Notes: generated from the sequence alone by a model not told the origin. Shown: positions 12,391-24,638, numbered from the stretch's first letter. The stretch is 64,000 nt of DNA from Ditylenchus dipsaci (GCA_004194705.1 SADC01000803.1:248001-312000); one strand, 5' to 3'. A program made the numbers and translations.

Positions 12391-14962
12391 CAGGGCTGTA
12401 CCGGATGTCAAAAAATATCGGATCGGATATCGGATACCGGATATCGGATATTTTGAAAAATTTTCTCATAAAGCTTTATTCAGCCGATTTCATAACAACA
12501 CGTAAAACAATCAACACTCATATTCAAAGTTGTAAGCACTAAGGTTATGATGAAGCAACAATAGCATTTTTAAATTTAGCGGAGACAAAGATTTTCTAAG
12601 ATCTTTCACAATAAGCCCTGCTGTAGAAAAGAATCGTTCACTTTCTGTTGAACCAGGCGGCGCACTGAGATACTTTCTGACCAAAACTGTGAGAACTGGC
12701 CATTTGCTCGCATTTCTGCGCCAGTAGACGAATGGATCGAGTGAACTGCTCTGAATTGGCACAGCAAGATATTCGGCGACTTCTATCATAGTCTTCGATG
12801 TTCTCTCAAAGTCCTGCATTGGCACTTCTGATGGCTGATTGCTGCGATCCTGAACAGAATTGACCACAAATTGAGAGACAATAGAAGATAATTTTTTTAC
12901 CAGAAGAAAGCTTTCCAATAGAGAGTTTATTCGGTATCCGGTGGCGATTCGACAATAGTGTTCCTTTCACTTTCTACATCCTGACTTATTGCAAGACCTT
13001 GTTCTTCAAGCCAACTTCGATACATCGGACGATCCTCCTCCTCGAAATAGGCCAGCTTGTAGCGAGGATCTAGCATTGTAGCCAAGCACAGGTTTCTAAA
13101 CTAAATTTTGTACAAAACCAAAGCAAAATTTATTGCAAAATTGTGCCTGTTGTTTCTCCATCCAAGCATTCTCACTTCCAGAGAATTCGCAATTGCCGCG
13201 CAAACATTGCCGAGAGGAATCCCAGGTCTTTGCAGAAGATGAACCAAAGCACGAAAGATTGGAACTACTGAAGAAATTGTAGCCCTTCTTGATTGCAGAT
13301 CAATTGTGACATTGTACATTGGCTTGAGCATCTCGACGAGTTTTCTCATTAATTCCCATTCCATTGGAGAGAAGCTTGGTGATCCCTTGACTTCAGCGGT
13401 GAACATAATGAGAGATGCTTTGTTGGCGAGAAACCTTTCCAGGTTCAAATAAGTCGAATTCCACCTAACTTCTGTTGCCTAAAATAAAAAAGTAAACTTG
13501 ACTTTAAATATAATGAGCTACCTTGATCAAGATGTGTTTCGGCATTTCCAGCGATTCCTGCAGTTCTTTTAAGTACTCTCGGTTGATTGGTGATTTGCGT
13601 ACCTTTCGGATCAGCTTTTTTACGTTCTCCAGAGTTGAGCTGAATTCAGGAAGAATAGACAAGCCGTCCTTGACACACTAAAAAACAAGTTAAATATCTG
13701 TTGAAAAATAGAACACACCAGTTGAAGTTTATGAAGAAAACAGTCAAATGATTCGACTCGCATCAGCCGACTGGTCAATCGCATATTTGGTGCAGCATCG
13801 TGAAGCAGCATGTGAATCTTGTCAGCACTTATTTGAAATTCCTCGATGACTTCCAGAAGCACCACAGAGAGGTCGATTGCTTTATGACTTTTGATCGGAG
13901 TTGCGGCCAACGCAAGAAAAGAAGGGTTCATGTCGGCGTCCAAAAAATGCACTGTCAACGAGATCAACGAATGAGAACTAAAATTTATAATACCCTAAAA
14001 AGTTCATTTGGGAATCTCAACAACCTGTCCTTTGAGCTCCAAGCGTCGTAGGTGAAGCAGAAGTACGGCACTTTTGATAAATCAGCGATGATCTTGCGCT
14101 TCAGCTGTGCATATATTTTTGGGATTTCTGTCTGCATGTAGAATTTACGTGACCTGAAATACCTTAAATAGTTAAGAAGATGAAAAAGGAAATCTTACTT
14201 GACTTTGTACAGTGGTGCGACGATATGAAGAAGGCGACGAAATCCCTTTCTATCCACAATGGCAAGCGGCGCTGCATCCACGCAAACATCTCCGCAATAG
14301 TTCGATCGATAGCAATGGACTTGCGCCCGGTGTTTGTCCACTGATCTGAAAACAGTAAATGACTTTCACCATGAAAAGAAAAGAATATTTAACTGAAAGA
14401 TTCGTCGATTTTGGGATCACTAGTAATTTTCACACGCTTGGGCGAAGGCTGTTTAGGTTTCGATTCTACTGGATTGAAGGCAAACGAGATACTAGGCTGA
14501 GAACCGGCTTGTTTCTGGATACGGTTCTTCTCATTCAGCTTGGCTGCTTCTCGGCGCTTGAACAGCTCTGCATGCTTTCCTTGAAGATGGTACTTCATCT
14601 GATTTGTTCCCTTCTTCGGTCCAAGATCAACAGAGAAGTCGCAATGCTCAGCTTTGCACTTTACTATGGTTCCGTTTCTTACAAAAAATGCATCCCATTT
14701 CTGGTCGTTAGACATCTTAAAAGCCGGAAATGTGAGGTTCAAAATGCAAAAAAGATAAAATGAAGAAGTGATTGTGCATTAAATGACCGAAAAATATGGT
14801 TTTAGAAAAGTTAATTCGAAAAAAATCTTTAAAATAATATCGTAAAAAGCCTAAGCTCATCTGATTTATCCGAAATTCGACGATTTTTTCGGATATCGGA
14901 TACCGGATATCGGATGCCAAAAAGTGCCGGATATCGGATATCGGATATCCGGTACAGCCCTG
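12391..14962 (-). mobile_element. hAT transposon with TIRs and perfect 8-bp TSD
   Basis: ACTCAGGC is duplicated exactly at 12383-12390 and 14963-14970. The TIR is CAGGGCTGTACCGGAT at both ends. Subterminal zones are packed with GGATATC/CGGATACC motifs. A multi-exon BED-hAT transposase gene fills the interior on the minus strand, followed by AATAAA (12476-12481 on the minus strand). Size, TIR, TSD and coding content all fit a potentially autonomous hAT element. Confidence 0.95.
12511..14715 (-). CDS. hAT-family transposase with BED zinc finger
   Basis: Catalyses cut-and-paste transposition. Exons (minus strand): 14394-14715 (start ATG; BED finger KWDAFF, KCKAEHCDF, HLQGKH), 14199-14345 (PLAIVDRKGFRRLL), 14025-14153 (YFCFTYDAWSS), 13719-13977 (SLTVHFLDADMN, MLLHDAAPNM), 13522-13677, 13147-13478 (EVRWNSTYLNLERFL), then 13095 down to 12511 (MLDPRYK, SERFFSTAGL, hATC domain, TGA stop). 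The 13096-13146 intron has a GC donor. Two frame breaks remain: near 14290 (one G restores MFA to VDAAPL) and near 12945. Both fit the homopolymer error pattern seen elsewhere, so the gene may be intact; it could also be newly decayed. Confidence 0.85.
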
Positions 14963-15234
14963 ACTCAGGCCTAACAGTCTCAATACATTTTTTCTAATAA
15001 ATCACTATGCTTATAAAATGCCGAAGAACACACCAAGCTGGGGAGCCAAGTTGTACGGTTCAAGTCAGTTGTATTTTTCAGTTTTCATGTTCATCATTAT
15101 CATTGCATCATTCCTCGTTATATCATATTGATTTTAGGTAATTGACACCGACAATTAAAATAAGCAGCACCGTATCGAGCAGAAATCGGCCAAGTATCTC
15201 ATGCACAACTTTGGGGTATGGAGTATGGTAAGTG

Positions 15235-15363
15235 CAGTGCTGGCAATCCGCTCCGGCTCTGCTCTGGCTCAGCTCCGAGCCGGAGCCAGATCCGGGCGAA
15301 AAATTTGCCCCGAAGGAGCCGCGAGCCAGATCCGGAGCCGGAAATTTCGAAATGCCAGCACTG
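15235..15363. mobile_element. 129-bp hAT MITE of CCGGAGCC motif array
   Basis: Ends CAGTGCTGGCA...TGCCAGCACTG. TGGTAAGT occurs one base outside each end (15226-15233 and 15365-15372), matching an 8-bp duplication. The interior is almost wholly copies of GCTCCGGCTC/GAGCCAGATCCGG. Further copies: 47206-47350 and 47887-48028. Confidence 0.85.
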
Positions 15364-15992
15364 ATGGTAAGTACAGTTAAATTGAAGTTTTTCAGGCATG
15401 GCGTGGTGGACACTAGCTATGGAGCATTCGTCACTTAACAGAAAGGCCGTTTCCTCTGCTTCTTTGTGGACAATATGGCTATGCTGTTGTACAAAACTAT
15501 ATATATGATAGGTGGACAGTACATAAGAAAAAACAGCTTCTGTCAGGGATCCCCCAAAGTAATCGTTTGTACAGGGTGTCCCAAGAATTTTTAAACACTT
15601 TGAACGGTCATAGCTTTTTTCATACTTCGATTTCTGAAATTCTGTGAACGCAGATCGAATCAACTCGCTTAGAATTTTTTTTTTTGGTATATAAAGTGAA
15701 AAACACGATTTTTGCTTGGTTTTCTTTTCTGGTTTTGGTCCTGGTCGATGGATGTCCTGTGGATGGGCAACAGAGTAAATTAACTACTTGACGATACTTA
15801 TAGAGTGTCAACAGAATTCTGCTTAGCCTTATAATTTATTTCACCTAAGGATCGATTCTAAAAAGGCTCATTTTTAAACTAAGGCCTTGCAAAAGTGTGA
15901 ATTTTTGCAAAGATATTTCACACAACTATTGTTTTCCCATTTTTATTGTTTGCATTTTCACATCAAAGTTATACAAAATAAGAAATTGGCGT

Positions 15993-16161
15993 TCAACGCC
16001 TATTAGGAACTGACAAATGAGGATCGGCGGGCACAGAGGCACGGTGCAAACCATGGCGCATTTGACCACCCGGATGACCTGCCAAGGAATTGTGATCCAT
16101 GACAACTGTAGTTGGTTCTATCACATGAATTTTGACGTCTGATTCCGTCTCCAAAATAACT
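15993..16161 (-). CDS. Terminal exon of an unrecognised minus-strand gene
   Basis: After a TTTTAG acceptor the minus strand encodes LETESDVKIHVIEPTTVV, then MDHNSLAGHPGGQMRHGL and HRASVPADPHL, ending PNRR and a stop at 15993. A minus-strand AATAAA follows about 50 bp downstream (15942-15947). Composition is unlike the surrounding repeats. I do not recognise the protein and could not find its upstream exons, which probably lie between 16200 and 24500. Exon boundary, stop and poly(A) signal are seen; that it is a real gene is inference. Confidence 0.5.
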
Positions 16162-16363
16162 CTAAAATAGCTAAAATTAAAAAAGATGATAACATTAGAG
16201 GCGACTTTCACATTTATAATACTTTTGTGGAAATTTAAAAAAAAAAGACTTGTAAATGCTAAAACTAGGACTTTATGCAATTTTCCGAGTTTCTCATGTT
16301 CAAACATTTTCTGAGAAGGTTGTTTCGATCGCCCTCAGAAAAAGCAATAAGGATCTAACAATC

Positions 16364-16420
16364 TTGCTAGCTCAGTGGTTGAGCAGCGGAAGCCGGTGGA
16401 GGTGGGTCGAACCAATAGGC
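16364..16420 (+). other. tRNA-like promoter fragment (possible SINE head)
   Basis: A-box-like TAGCTCAGTGGTTGAG at about 16368 is followed 30 bp on by B-box-like GGGTCGAACC. No cloverleaf with paired acceptor stem could be drawn, so this is a degenerate tRNA-like piece at most. Confidence 0.3.
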
Positions 16421-16727
16421 ACAAAAAGTTTCCAGCATTTCAAAAAGCCCTGAATTTTGTGGATTGAATTGCGACTAATAGTGTTTTTGCAGTCCCCCAA
16501 AAAAGCATACATTTTGTTAGGTAGATAATGTCAAAGACAAGATCTTTAATTGGTGCTAGGTGTGAAAAAACCCTAACCATGTTTTTAACACACCAAGGCT
16601 TGACTGTGAGACCAGTTGGCTTTGGTGCAGCATTTCATAGAAAATCTCTTTATCGCGGTAGATTTTTTAGAAGGGCAACGGACCTGCTGAAAGCCCTATT
16701 ATAAAAAATTGCTAGAAAAATGCTTTT

Positions 16728-18255
16728 CAAAATTAGGTGTCATTTTTAGATCACAGGATTTTTTTTTTCGAAAACAGTGGCTGTAACTTTTTATGCAATG
16801 GTTATGAACTATTTTTGTTATATAGCAAGAGATAGAGCAATTAATAGCAGTCATTTTGACACCAATTGTAGTAGTACAGTCGACTCTCGATTTGAGGACA
16901 CTCAAGAGGCCGATGAAAAGGCTGTCCTTAAACGGAGAGTTGACCATTTCATTGGAATCAAAACATACAGAACAATAACACTGACTGCTGGTTTACAACA
17001 AAATGAATGAAGAGGTTTTCTGAGTTATCTTTTTACGCGTTTTTCTGCCACTAAATCCTTCACGATTTTGCACAGCTGTATTACCATTGGATTGGAAGAT
17101 TTACCTGCAAACCTTCTTAAGCCTCACAATTCGTGACTTCGTCAATATTTATCGCCAATTCAATTTTTTCTAATCATTGAAGTTTTGTACAAATTTTTAA
17201 ATTCCGTTTTCAACAATAAAAGGCAATACAAGGCATAGAGTTCAATTCCAGGTATAGTTTACGTATGGCCCACCGCCAAATAGTCGCCCATGTTACTCTC
17301 CACTAGATCAATTTCCACGGGCTGAACATTCTAACATAACGTTAATCATTGAAACAAAGCTTTGCGTTTTTTGCCGGAGTTGCCATTCGGATGCGAAAAA
17401 CAGTGTTACATATCAAATTTACACAAAAAATAGACCAAATGTTGAAAGGAACGCTAGAAGGATGAAGAAAGAGACGTCTTCTTAGAAAAAAATCTTATTG
17501 AGACAACAAAACAATCAAAATTATTCGGGAATTTCACTTGCTGTCCTTAAATCAAGAGGCATTTAATAAGACGGGACCACAAAAACCCTGTTCTTAAAAT
17601 CGAGAGTGTCCTTGCATCGAAAGGTGGTTTCCTATAATTTTAGTCTGAACCAAGTAAATGAAATGTTTGTGTCCTTAAATCAGGAGTGTCCTTGAATCGA
17701 GTGTCCTTAAATCGAGATTCGACTGTAGTTGAATATATAATCGTAACAAACGACTTGTGACGTGAATCGCTTTAACTTTTTTCTGTTAGGGAAACGTGGA
17801 AGTCTCTGCCGGATTTGTGTTCAGGCTAGTCGGTTCGCTAATAAAAGTACTCTTAAACGTATTCACTGTAAAAATTCAAATTCCGCTCAAGACAAAAAAA
17901 TTTGATTTCTGATATTTGAATATTTTTTCAACGGAATTTGAATTCGATATTTATCTTTTAGATTTGAATGCAGTTTTATAAGCAAATCGACTATGCTGAA
18001 CAAGAATCCGGTGTTAATATGAAGTTGGCGAGAATGAAAGAAATTTTTAGCAATTAACGCCACATGTTGTATTCATTTTGCATACTTCATTACGATTATA
18101 TTCTCATTTACCACTACAATTGGTGTCAAAATGACCGCTATTAATTGCTCTATCTTTTGGCATATAACGAAAATTGATCATAGCCGTTGCGGAAAAAGTC
18201 ACACGCACTTTTTCACAAAAATTCTGTGGCCTAAAAATAACACCTAATTTGAAAG
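16728..18255. repeat. Foldback element split by a nested TA-flanked MITE
   Basis: Arms of about 150 bp: left arm 16728-16876 (AATTAGGTGTCATTTTTAG ... TGACACCAATTGTAGTAG) and its near-complement at 18110-18255. The left arm ends where the nested element 16877-17725 begins. Confidence 0.7.
16877..17725. mobile_element. Nested pogo/mariner-like element, TA TSD
   Basis: TIRs CAGTCGACTCTCGATTTGAG and the complement at the right end (AAATCGAGATTCGACTG), TA on both sides. Near both ends, GTCCTTAAATCGAG-like copies are repeated. No transposase recognised. Confidence 0.8.
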
Positions 18256-19137
18256 GCAGACCAAAAACAAAAATTAAAAGTGAAATGTGAATTAGGAAGC
18301 GCATTTCCTCTTCTGCAAAATAAGATACAATACGTGTGTGAAAATGAAAATTTATTTAAAACCACACACTTTCGATGCAAAATTAGTAGCGCTTTCAAAT
18401 AAAAAAAAATAAAATTTTGAGCGAGCCCCTTTATTCGTCATGAAAATCTCTTTTTAGAGTAAAAAAACGTGTTCGAGAAAAAAATATTCCCATTTAACCA
18501 CATAATTCTCGAAAAGTTTTGCATTACTTGCAGATTTTTTCTCTCTAGGATGAAAGCGCGTGTAATTCTGCGTCAAATATTATATTATTTGTATATTGGG
18601 GTGAAAAAAATAGCTGACATATGTTTAAAAGAAAAAAACTCTGTGATTTTTGAAATTTCCAACATGATACTCTTCAAAAGCCCGCGTTTTCCAATGATAC
18701 CACCTTTTCCGGAAAATTTTATTTTTCTTCTGTGAAAACAGTAGAAGAATTTGATAGAACATTGCAAAAAATTAGGTATTTCAATACCGCTCTTCTAGAG
18801 GCTTTTTTAGATCTAGCTTGAACTTTTGAAAAACCATTTTTAACTTAAAAGGCTCAATTCTCAAAATTAAAAATTTCTCTGCAAAAACTATCAATGCCAG
18901 ATAATACAGCTCAATCTCAGGGTTCTAACGAGCCATCACACTCCATGATTGTCAAATTGATTCACTACGAATCCTTATATAGTAAGAGAGCACCCTGATT
19001 TCTGGTTAAAACAATTTTTCTTCACTTTTTCGAGCACTCTTTTTTTAAACGTTTCGTCTAGGTCAAACTAAGGTAATCAGCAAATTTGAGCCTGTGATGT
19101 GGCCAAAAAAATTTTTTTTGTAAAAAGTTTATTTGGC
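18256..19137. other. AT-rich stretch, nothing recognised
   Basis: Only low-complexity A/T runs and short chance ORFs; no exon with splice signals, RNA gene or clear repeat boundary seen. Confidence 0.4.
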
Positions 19138-20035
19138 TATACTATAGAATGCCCCCCCCCCCCCAGCTAGCGAAAAATTTACTTTTCCTGAAGGGGAAAG
19201 GACCCGTCCCATTTTGATTCTCGTGCTCTGAATAGGCACGGAAACACTTTGGTTTCCGAAAAATCGAAAAAAAAATTTTCGATTTGCCTTGGTCCCCCAA
19301 GGTAAAAAATTTAAGAAAATTCAAAAAAATATTTTTTTGAATTCCCGCCAAAACATTTTTAAAGGGAATTAGGGCTGTATTGGGAGGGGAAGGGACAAAA
19401 GAGGGCCACTAATCACACAGAGCCCATTAACAAGAAGATGTTGAACATAGTTTTGAATACTGGGGGCTACCGCATAAATAAACTCTGGTATGCATGCTTT
19501 TTCATGCATCCAGAGTCACTTTCGAGTGATTTGTGTCTAAGGTATGTGGGTGTTCGCATCTCAACTCCAAGCCCCTGCGCCCCGAAGGGGGCGCAGGGGC
19601 TTGAGAGTCAGAGATGCGCGCACGCACTTACCTTAGACATGATTCCGAGAAGTACTCTTGACCATAAAATGCATATAGAGTCTCTTTTTGCAACGGCCCA
19701 GTTGAAAAACATGGCAGGACATCCGAAATAGTCCAGAATTCACTTTTTTATAATTTTGCCATGAAGGTGGCCCCTTTTATTCCCTTCCCCTCCCAATACA
19801 GCCCTAATTCCTTTAAAAATGTTTTGGCGGGAATTCAAAAAAATATTTTTTTTGAATTTTCTTAAATTTTTTACCTTGGGGACCAAGGCAAATCGAGAAA
19901 AAAATTTTTTCGACTTTTCGGAAACCAAAGTGTTTCCGTGCCTATTCAGAGCACGAGAATCAAAATGAGACGGGTGCTTTCCCTTTCAGGAAAAGTAAAT
20001 TTTCCGCTAGCTGGGGGGGGGGGCATTCTATAGTG
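19138..20035. repeat. Foldback element with C-run ends and CCTTGGTCCCCCAAGG
   Basis: Arms run inward from CTATAGAATGCCCCCC (left) and GCATTCTATAG (right), about 200 bp each, including CACGGAAACACTTTGGTTTC and the CCTTGGTCCCCCAAGG motif (19290-19305; partner near 19872). The centre (19540-19640) is a GTCTAAGGTA...TACCTTAGAC hairpin shared with the 10989-11705 element. Confidence 0.75.
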
Positions 20036-20059
20036 TTACCGTTTATTTTTCATTCGAAA

Positions 20060-20540
20060 TTCAGAAAAATTTTCAAAAAATTCATTTGTGTGGACTTTTT
20101 ATCCAATTTTTTATTTATTTCTTTGAAATGTTTGCATCAAATGACCTCCGCCAGAATCTCAGCTACACTTTGAGTATAAATTCAGTTGAAAAACATTAAA
20201 ATAGTGAAGACATTTTCCAGCGCACTCTAAGGGTGTGCCAAAATTTGAAATTCAAAATTTTTTTTTGAATTTTTAAGATTCAAATACATTTTCATAATAT
20301 TTTTTATCAAATGTTGTAAGATATTTGTATGAGATGACCTCCGACAGGCTCTTAGCTACATTTTGAGAGAAAATTCAGTAGAAAAAAGTGGAAATGTAGA
20401 GAAAATTTTCCAGCGCACTCTTAGGGTTACCGAAATTTCAAAATTTCGAACTTCAAGATTTCAAGACATTTTTCTATGATATTTTCTTTATGGCTATGAA
20501 ATATTTGTATCAGATGACCTCTGCCGGAGGATTTAAAAGA
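20060..20540 (+). repeat. Three diverged tandem copies, unit about 190 bp
   Basis: Each unit carries GATGACCTCCG(C/A)CAG, AGCTACA(C/T)TTTGAG, AAATTCAGT(T/A)GAAAAA and TTTTCCAGCGCACTCT in the same order. Key blocks start near 20139, 20334 and 20513; the third copy is cut short. Confidence 0.65.
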
Positions 20541-22519
20541 AGCATTTAATTCTAGCTAATAGTACGCAAATCGTGTTCCCCAGGTGATGCTACCGGACAG
20601 CAGCCCAATTGCACCCACCCCATGTAAAGAGTATTTTTTCCTAAGCTAAGTTTTTTCACTTTTCACCGATTTCACACCAAACCAAGGGTATTTGGCCGCT
20701 ACGCGGGCAAAGACCAGCACACTCCACATTGTAATAATTTAAGGTGAAAAAATCAAGAGAACCGAAAATAGTAGGCTCAGAGAAAAATACTCTTTGGAGG
20801 GGGGGGGGGGGCGGCGAGGGCGTATTGCACTTGGGCTTTCACGATGCTACCCAGGCAGCATTACCTAGGTATTCCTGGCAGTATTAACGTAGCAGTACCT
20901 AGAGGGTGATTCTTAGGTAATGGTATCTAGATGATGACCCCAGGTAATGGTGCCCAAACTATGGTGCGCAGGTGGTGGTACACGGGCATTGTTGCCGAAA
21001 TGGTGGTCTTCAGGTGGTGATAAACGGATCATGGCCCTTCGGTGGTCGCGGTTAGCAAAGAAGTCAAAGAATGTTGAAAAGAAGTTTGCAGTTATTAAAA
21101 AATTTGATAAGGGCACTCGAGTATGCGCGAGGGAGACGGAAGAGGTTTTTGCCACATTTTTTGATCATGCCTCCACATTTTTTGATTATTTTTTTTACAA
21201 AAATTCACCTTAAATTCAGGCTAAAATCCACCATCTCCAATTTGAAGGGCGATTTTTTTTCAGAAGCAACTTTAATCATACATGTTTGTGCTTAAAAGAA
21301 AGCCAAGATGTTAAACTTTAAGGTTTTGGAAAGATATTCGACATTAGTTGGCGAAAAATGGCAGAAAATTGAACTTAAACAAAAAGTGTGACGCCCCCCC
21401 CCCGTTCCAAATACTATATAGATATATACAATGATAACAAAATACCAAATTTAGAAATTTTCATTTAAATTAGTCGCCGGCGACTGCCGGCGCCTTAGAG
21501 CTAGTAACCTAATTTTAAGGAAAAGTCCAGACTTTTAGAAATTTCAAAACAGATTTTTAAATGTTTTGCGCCAACGAATGCACTTTTCATAGAGCAAACA
21601 CGCATTAACCTACCCAAAAAACATGCTCTACAAGATAGGAGTGAAAAAAAACTCGTCAAAATCCGAGGTAACAAAATTAATAAAGAACTGGTCCAAATTA
21701 CAGAAAATCAGTTTTAAATTCCCGATTCCGTTTTTCAAACATATCACTAAATTTCCTAAAAATATGAGTTAAAATTTTTGAATGGATTAATAAGATTCCG
21801 GCAGAATATTTTCGAAAAATTGAGCCTTGGTTTGATTTTGACCAAAACATTGAGGGTTCGGCAATTGTGTTCGAGCCATGAGCTATAAAATAATTGACCG
21901 GACAAAATTCTTTTTTGACTAGAAATTAAAAATTTCAGCGATAAAAAAAGATATTTTCGGCGGCAAGAAAAAAATTTGTCCTAATTGACCGATGATCTTT
22001 CTAAACTTGTCTAACTCGTCTAATGGATTATAGCTCAAAATATAATTAAAACAAATATATTTGTCTAGTTTCTTGAAAAACTTGATGTTTGTGGGAGCTA
22101 ACCCCAAAATCCAACCTCAAACATGACGAGCAAGTGCCCATAGTAAACACACAGACCAGGTCTATGTCATGCCCTTAGGTGATGCAGATCAGTAGCGACA
22201 ATAAGAAGATTTAAGATAAGGTCACAAAGCACCCCCACACACACAATTTCAACTCAAAAAGCAAATAAAAATAATATCAAAAAGAGGTGTCAACCTATAA
22301 GGAGGGAGTTGCCATGGACACCTGTGCTTCCATAACTTTCAATTATCAGTAAAAAGTTGGGTAAGCGGCAATTAGCAAGGTGTGTGTTAGCAGTAAATAA
22401 ACAGCAGCAACTCACTTATCTAATTTGGTATGTGGCATGTTATGCTTCAAACAACAACAAGATCAACCACAAAGCATGTCAAAGGAGTGGGAAACTTGTA
22501 TGGCTAGAAATTTATTTAG
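20541..22519. other. Repeat-rich noncoding stretch, no gene recognised
   Basis: Contains a G-run near 20800 and a GGTAATGG/GGTGGTGG-rich patch (20880-21020) resembling a decayed motif array. No exon with convincing splice sites was found. Confidence 0.4.
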
Positions 22520-22744
22520 ATTAAGGATGCCGAAGTCTTTGAAGTACGCTGGCTCTGCGGGTTTTGAACTTTTTTGTTCTGCAATGTAATTTTATCATAT
22601 GTCGAAGTCTTTTCCCCGAAATAATGGCATTCAAATATTTAGACTGGAAGACTAAAAAATAAAACGAACTTCCGACTTGGACATCCGCCTTCTGAGTCTT
22701 GAACCAGCCTTTCGTGGTTTTGGCCTGAAATAATGTGCACCAGG

Positions 22745-23245
22745 CATAGTGACCACGTTTAAAAAAATGGACGGCATCCCGTCTGCCGTCCGTGTGTTTT
22801 TGGCCGGCCATAAAACCGGCCGTCCTATTTTTAAACCAGGGAGCCGGCCTTCTTCCTGCCGTCTAATTTATATTGCCTGTTCACAGGCCATCCTCTAACC
22901 CGTTCTGATATTCTTAAACTTTGCCGATCGTCCACCGAACCGTCCTGTTTAAAAATTTTGAGCCTAAGGCCGGCCGAAAATGTCCGAATTTGATTTAAAC
23001 ATCTTTAATAATATGTTAAATTATGCGTGTTTTCAATAGCCAAAAATTAGAACTGCCGTCTGCTGACTGTCCTAATTTTTTCTTTAATGTGCCGACCGTC
23101 CCGCCTTGAATTTTTTCAAGGATTCCGGCCACCCACCGTCCCGTCTTAAAAAAAAATTCGGCCGAATAAAGCCGGCCGTCCGGCCTGTTTATCAGACGTA
23201 ATCCGTCTAGTCAAAGCCCGCCCTCTCCGGCCGAGACGGACGACT
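22745..23245. repeat. Motif array of GGCCGGCCGTCC-type repeats
   Basis: At least fifteen degenerate copies of CCGTCC/GGCCGGC in both orientations over 500 bp in otherwise AT-rich DNA. The layout matches other motif-array elements here, but terminal repeats and a target duplication were not identified. Confidence 0.5.
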
Positions 23246-23578
23246 GGCCGGAGTGATCCCTATGGCCAGCAGGGCTGCAAACGGTTTCTACTTTCTTTTT
23301 TTTCACCGAAAAACTGAATTTTTGCTAAAACTTTCTTATATTAGTCGACTACAAAAATAGGCTTGAGTTGGAAATGCTTTTAGTTGCAGCTGTAGCACTG
23401 AGTTTACAAGAGATTGAGGTGAATAAGTGACTCAGAGGTAGTCGTTGTGAAAAATACTCTAAAAATGACTCCCCTTCTGGGCACTATATATGTTATGGAT
23501 TTTTTGACCATGTTGGTACTATTTCTATGAATAAATTTACTTTTTGAGGCCAGATTTCAAATCAGTGATCTCAATTTA

Positions 23579-23829
23579 CCGTATTTCTTCTAATTAGCCC
23601 ACCCCCTCTAATAAACCCACCCCCTCGACTTTGAGGGTCTGTATCTCGGAACAGGATGAATATTTTGCCAAGCTGTTTATTGCGTTTTCTTAGTTCCCGC
23701 GAGCTCTACCGATATCGCTTTTCAGATTTACAATTTTTAACAGAAAAACTTGAGATCGAATTTAAATTTTTCCGATTTTCGGGTGATTGAAAAATGAACC
23801 CACCGGTGCGCTAATTAGAGGGAATACGG
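23579..23829. repeat. CCGTATT-family MITE, TA TSD
   Basis: Left CCGTATTTCTTCTAATTAGC, right complement ending GGGAATACGG, TA on both sides. The internal layout parallels the 2008-2256 copy (a GACTTTGAGG block and CTCGGA/CTCAGC text), so the two share a common ancestor. Confidence 0.8.
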
Positions 23830-24570
23830 TAGTTTAGAAATTATTCAAACGATCCCAAATAAATATTTTTGGATCTTGAATGAAATATCCACAAAAAGAC
23901 AAAACATACAAGTCAATTCTTCCGAAATTATCATTTGTTTTACAGTAATAGTTCTCCGTTTTTTTGCCATTATATACCTACTTGCGTTTAAAATTTAAAT
24001 GGCTGACCATTTATAACAGCCCAGGTTTTTTGTATATTATTTTTAAATATCCATTTTTCCATGATGAGGGGTATATTTTTCGCACTGAGCGTTTGTTCAG
24101 ACAATAAATATTTAAATTTGAGAAATCCAGGGTATGCTAAAACTAGCTAAAAATAAAAAATACATGATTCCTAAAGCAAAAATAACATGATTTTCGCAAA
24201 AAACTAGACTGAAAATACCGTTGGTATAAGATATCGGCGAGAAAATATTTTGAAGATTTGCTCGATAGGTATATCATGGGTGTCTAAAAACCATGACACT
24301 CTCATCATAAGAAAAATAGATATTTGCGAAAAGATACCCTAAACTTCCTTATAATTGGTCATAGGGGCTGTAAGTAAACTTTACAAAAAAAGTTCCAAAA
24401 GTCAAGCGAAAAAGTCAAAGATCTGGGCTGTTATAAATGGTCAGCCATTTAAGTGTTTATAGAAATAGACAACTGTATCACCCTGGTACTTTACTTAACT
24501 GTATCCAGGTTTTTGGTATTTGTGCTCCTCGCTGACGCAAATTGATAACCGCAAAGTCAAATTGACAAAT
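23830..24570. other. Noncoding flank downstream of the LRR-like gene
   Basis: Contains two inverted short blocks of AAATGGCTGACCATTTATAAC type (about 23996 and 24431), indicating another palindrome. No gene seen. Confidence 0.4.
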
Positions 24571-24638
24571 ATTTTTATTGAGAAGACCAAAATCAAAAGA
24601 AGACGATAAACATAACTAACAATGTGCGATTCATTCCT

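Noticed and set aside
13096..13118. 23-nt GT-AG intron in the hAT transposase
   Set aside because: Wrong phase; a GC donor at 13146 gives a 51-nt intron and the expected WRNNRNLCLA joint.
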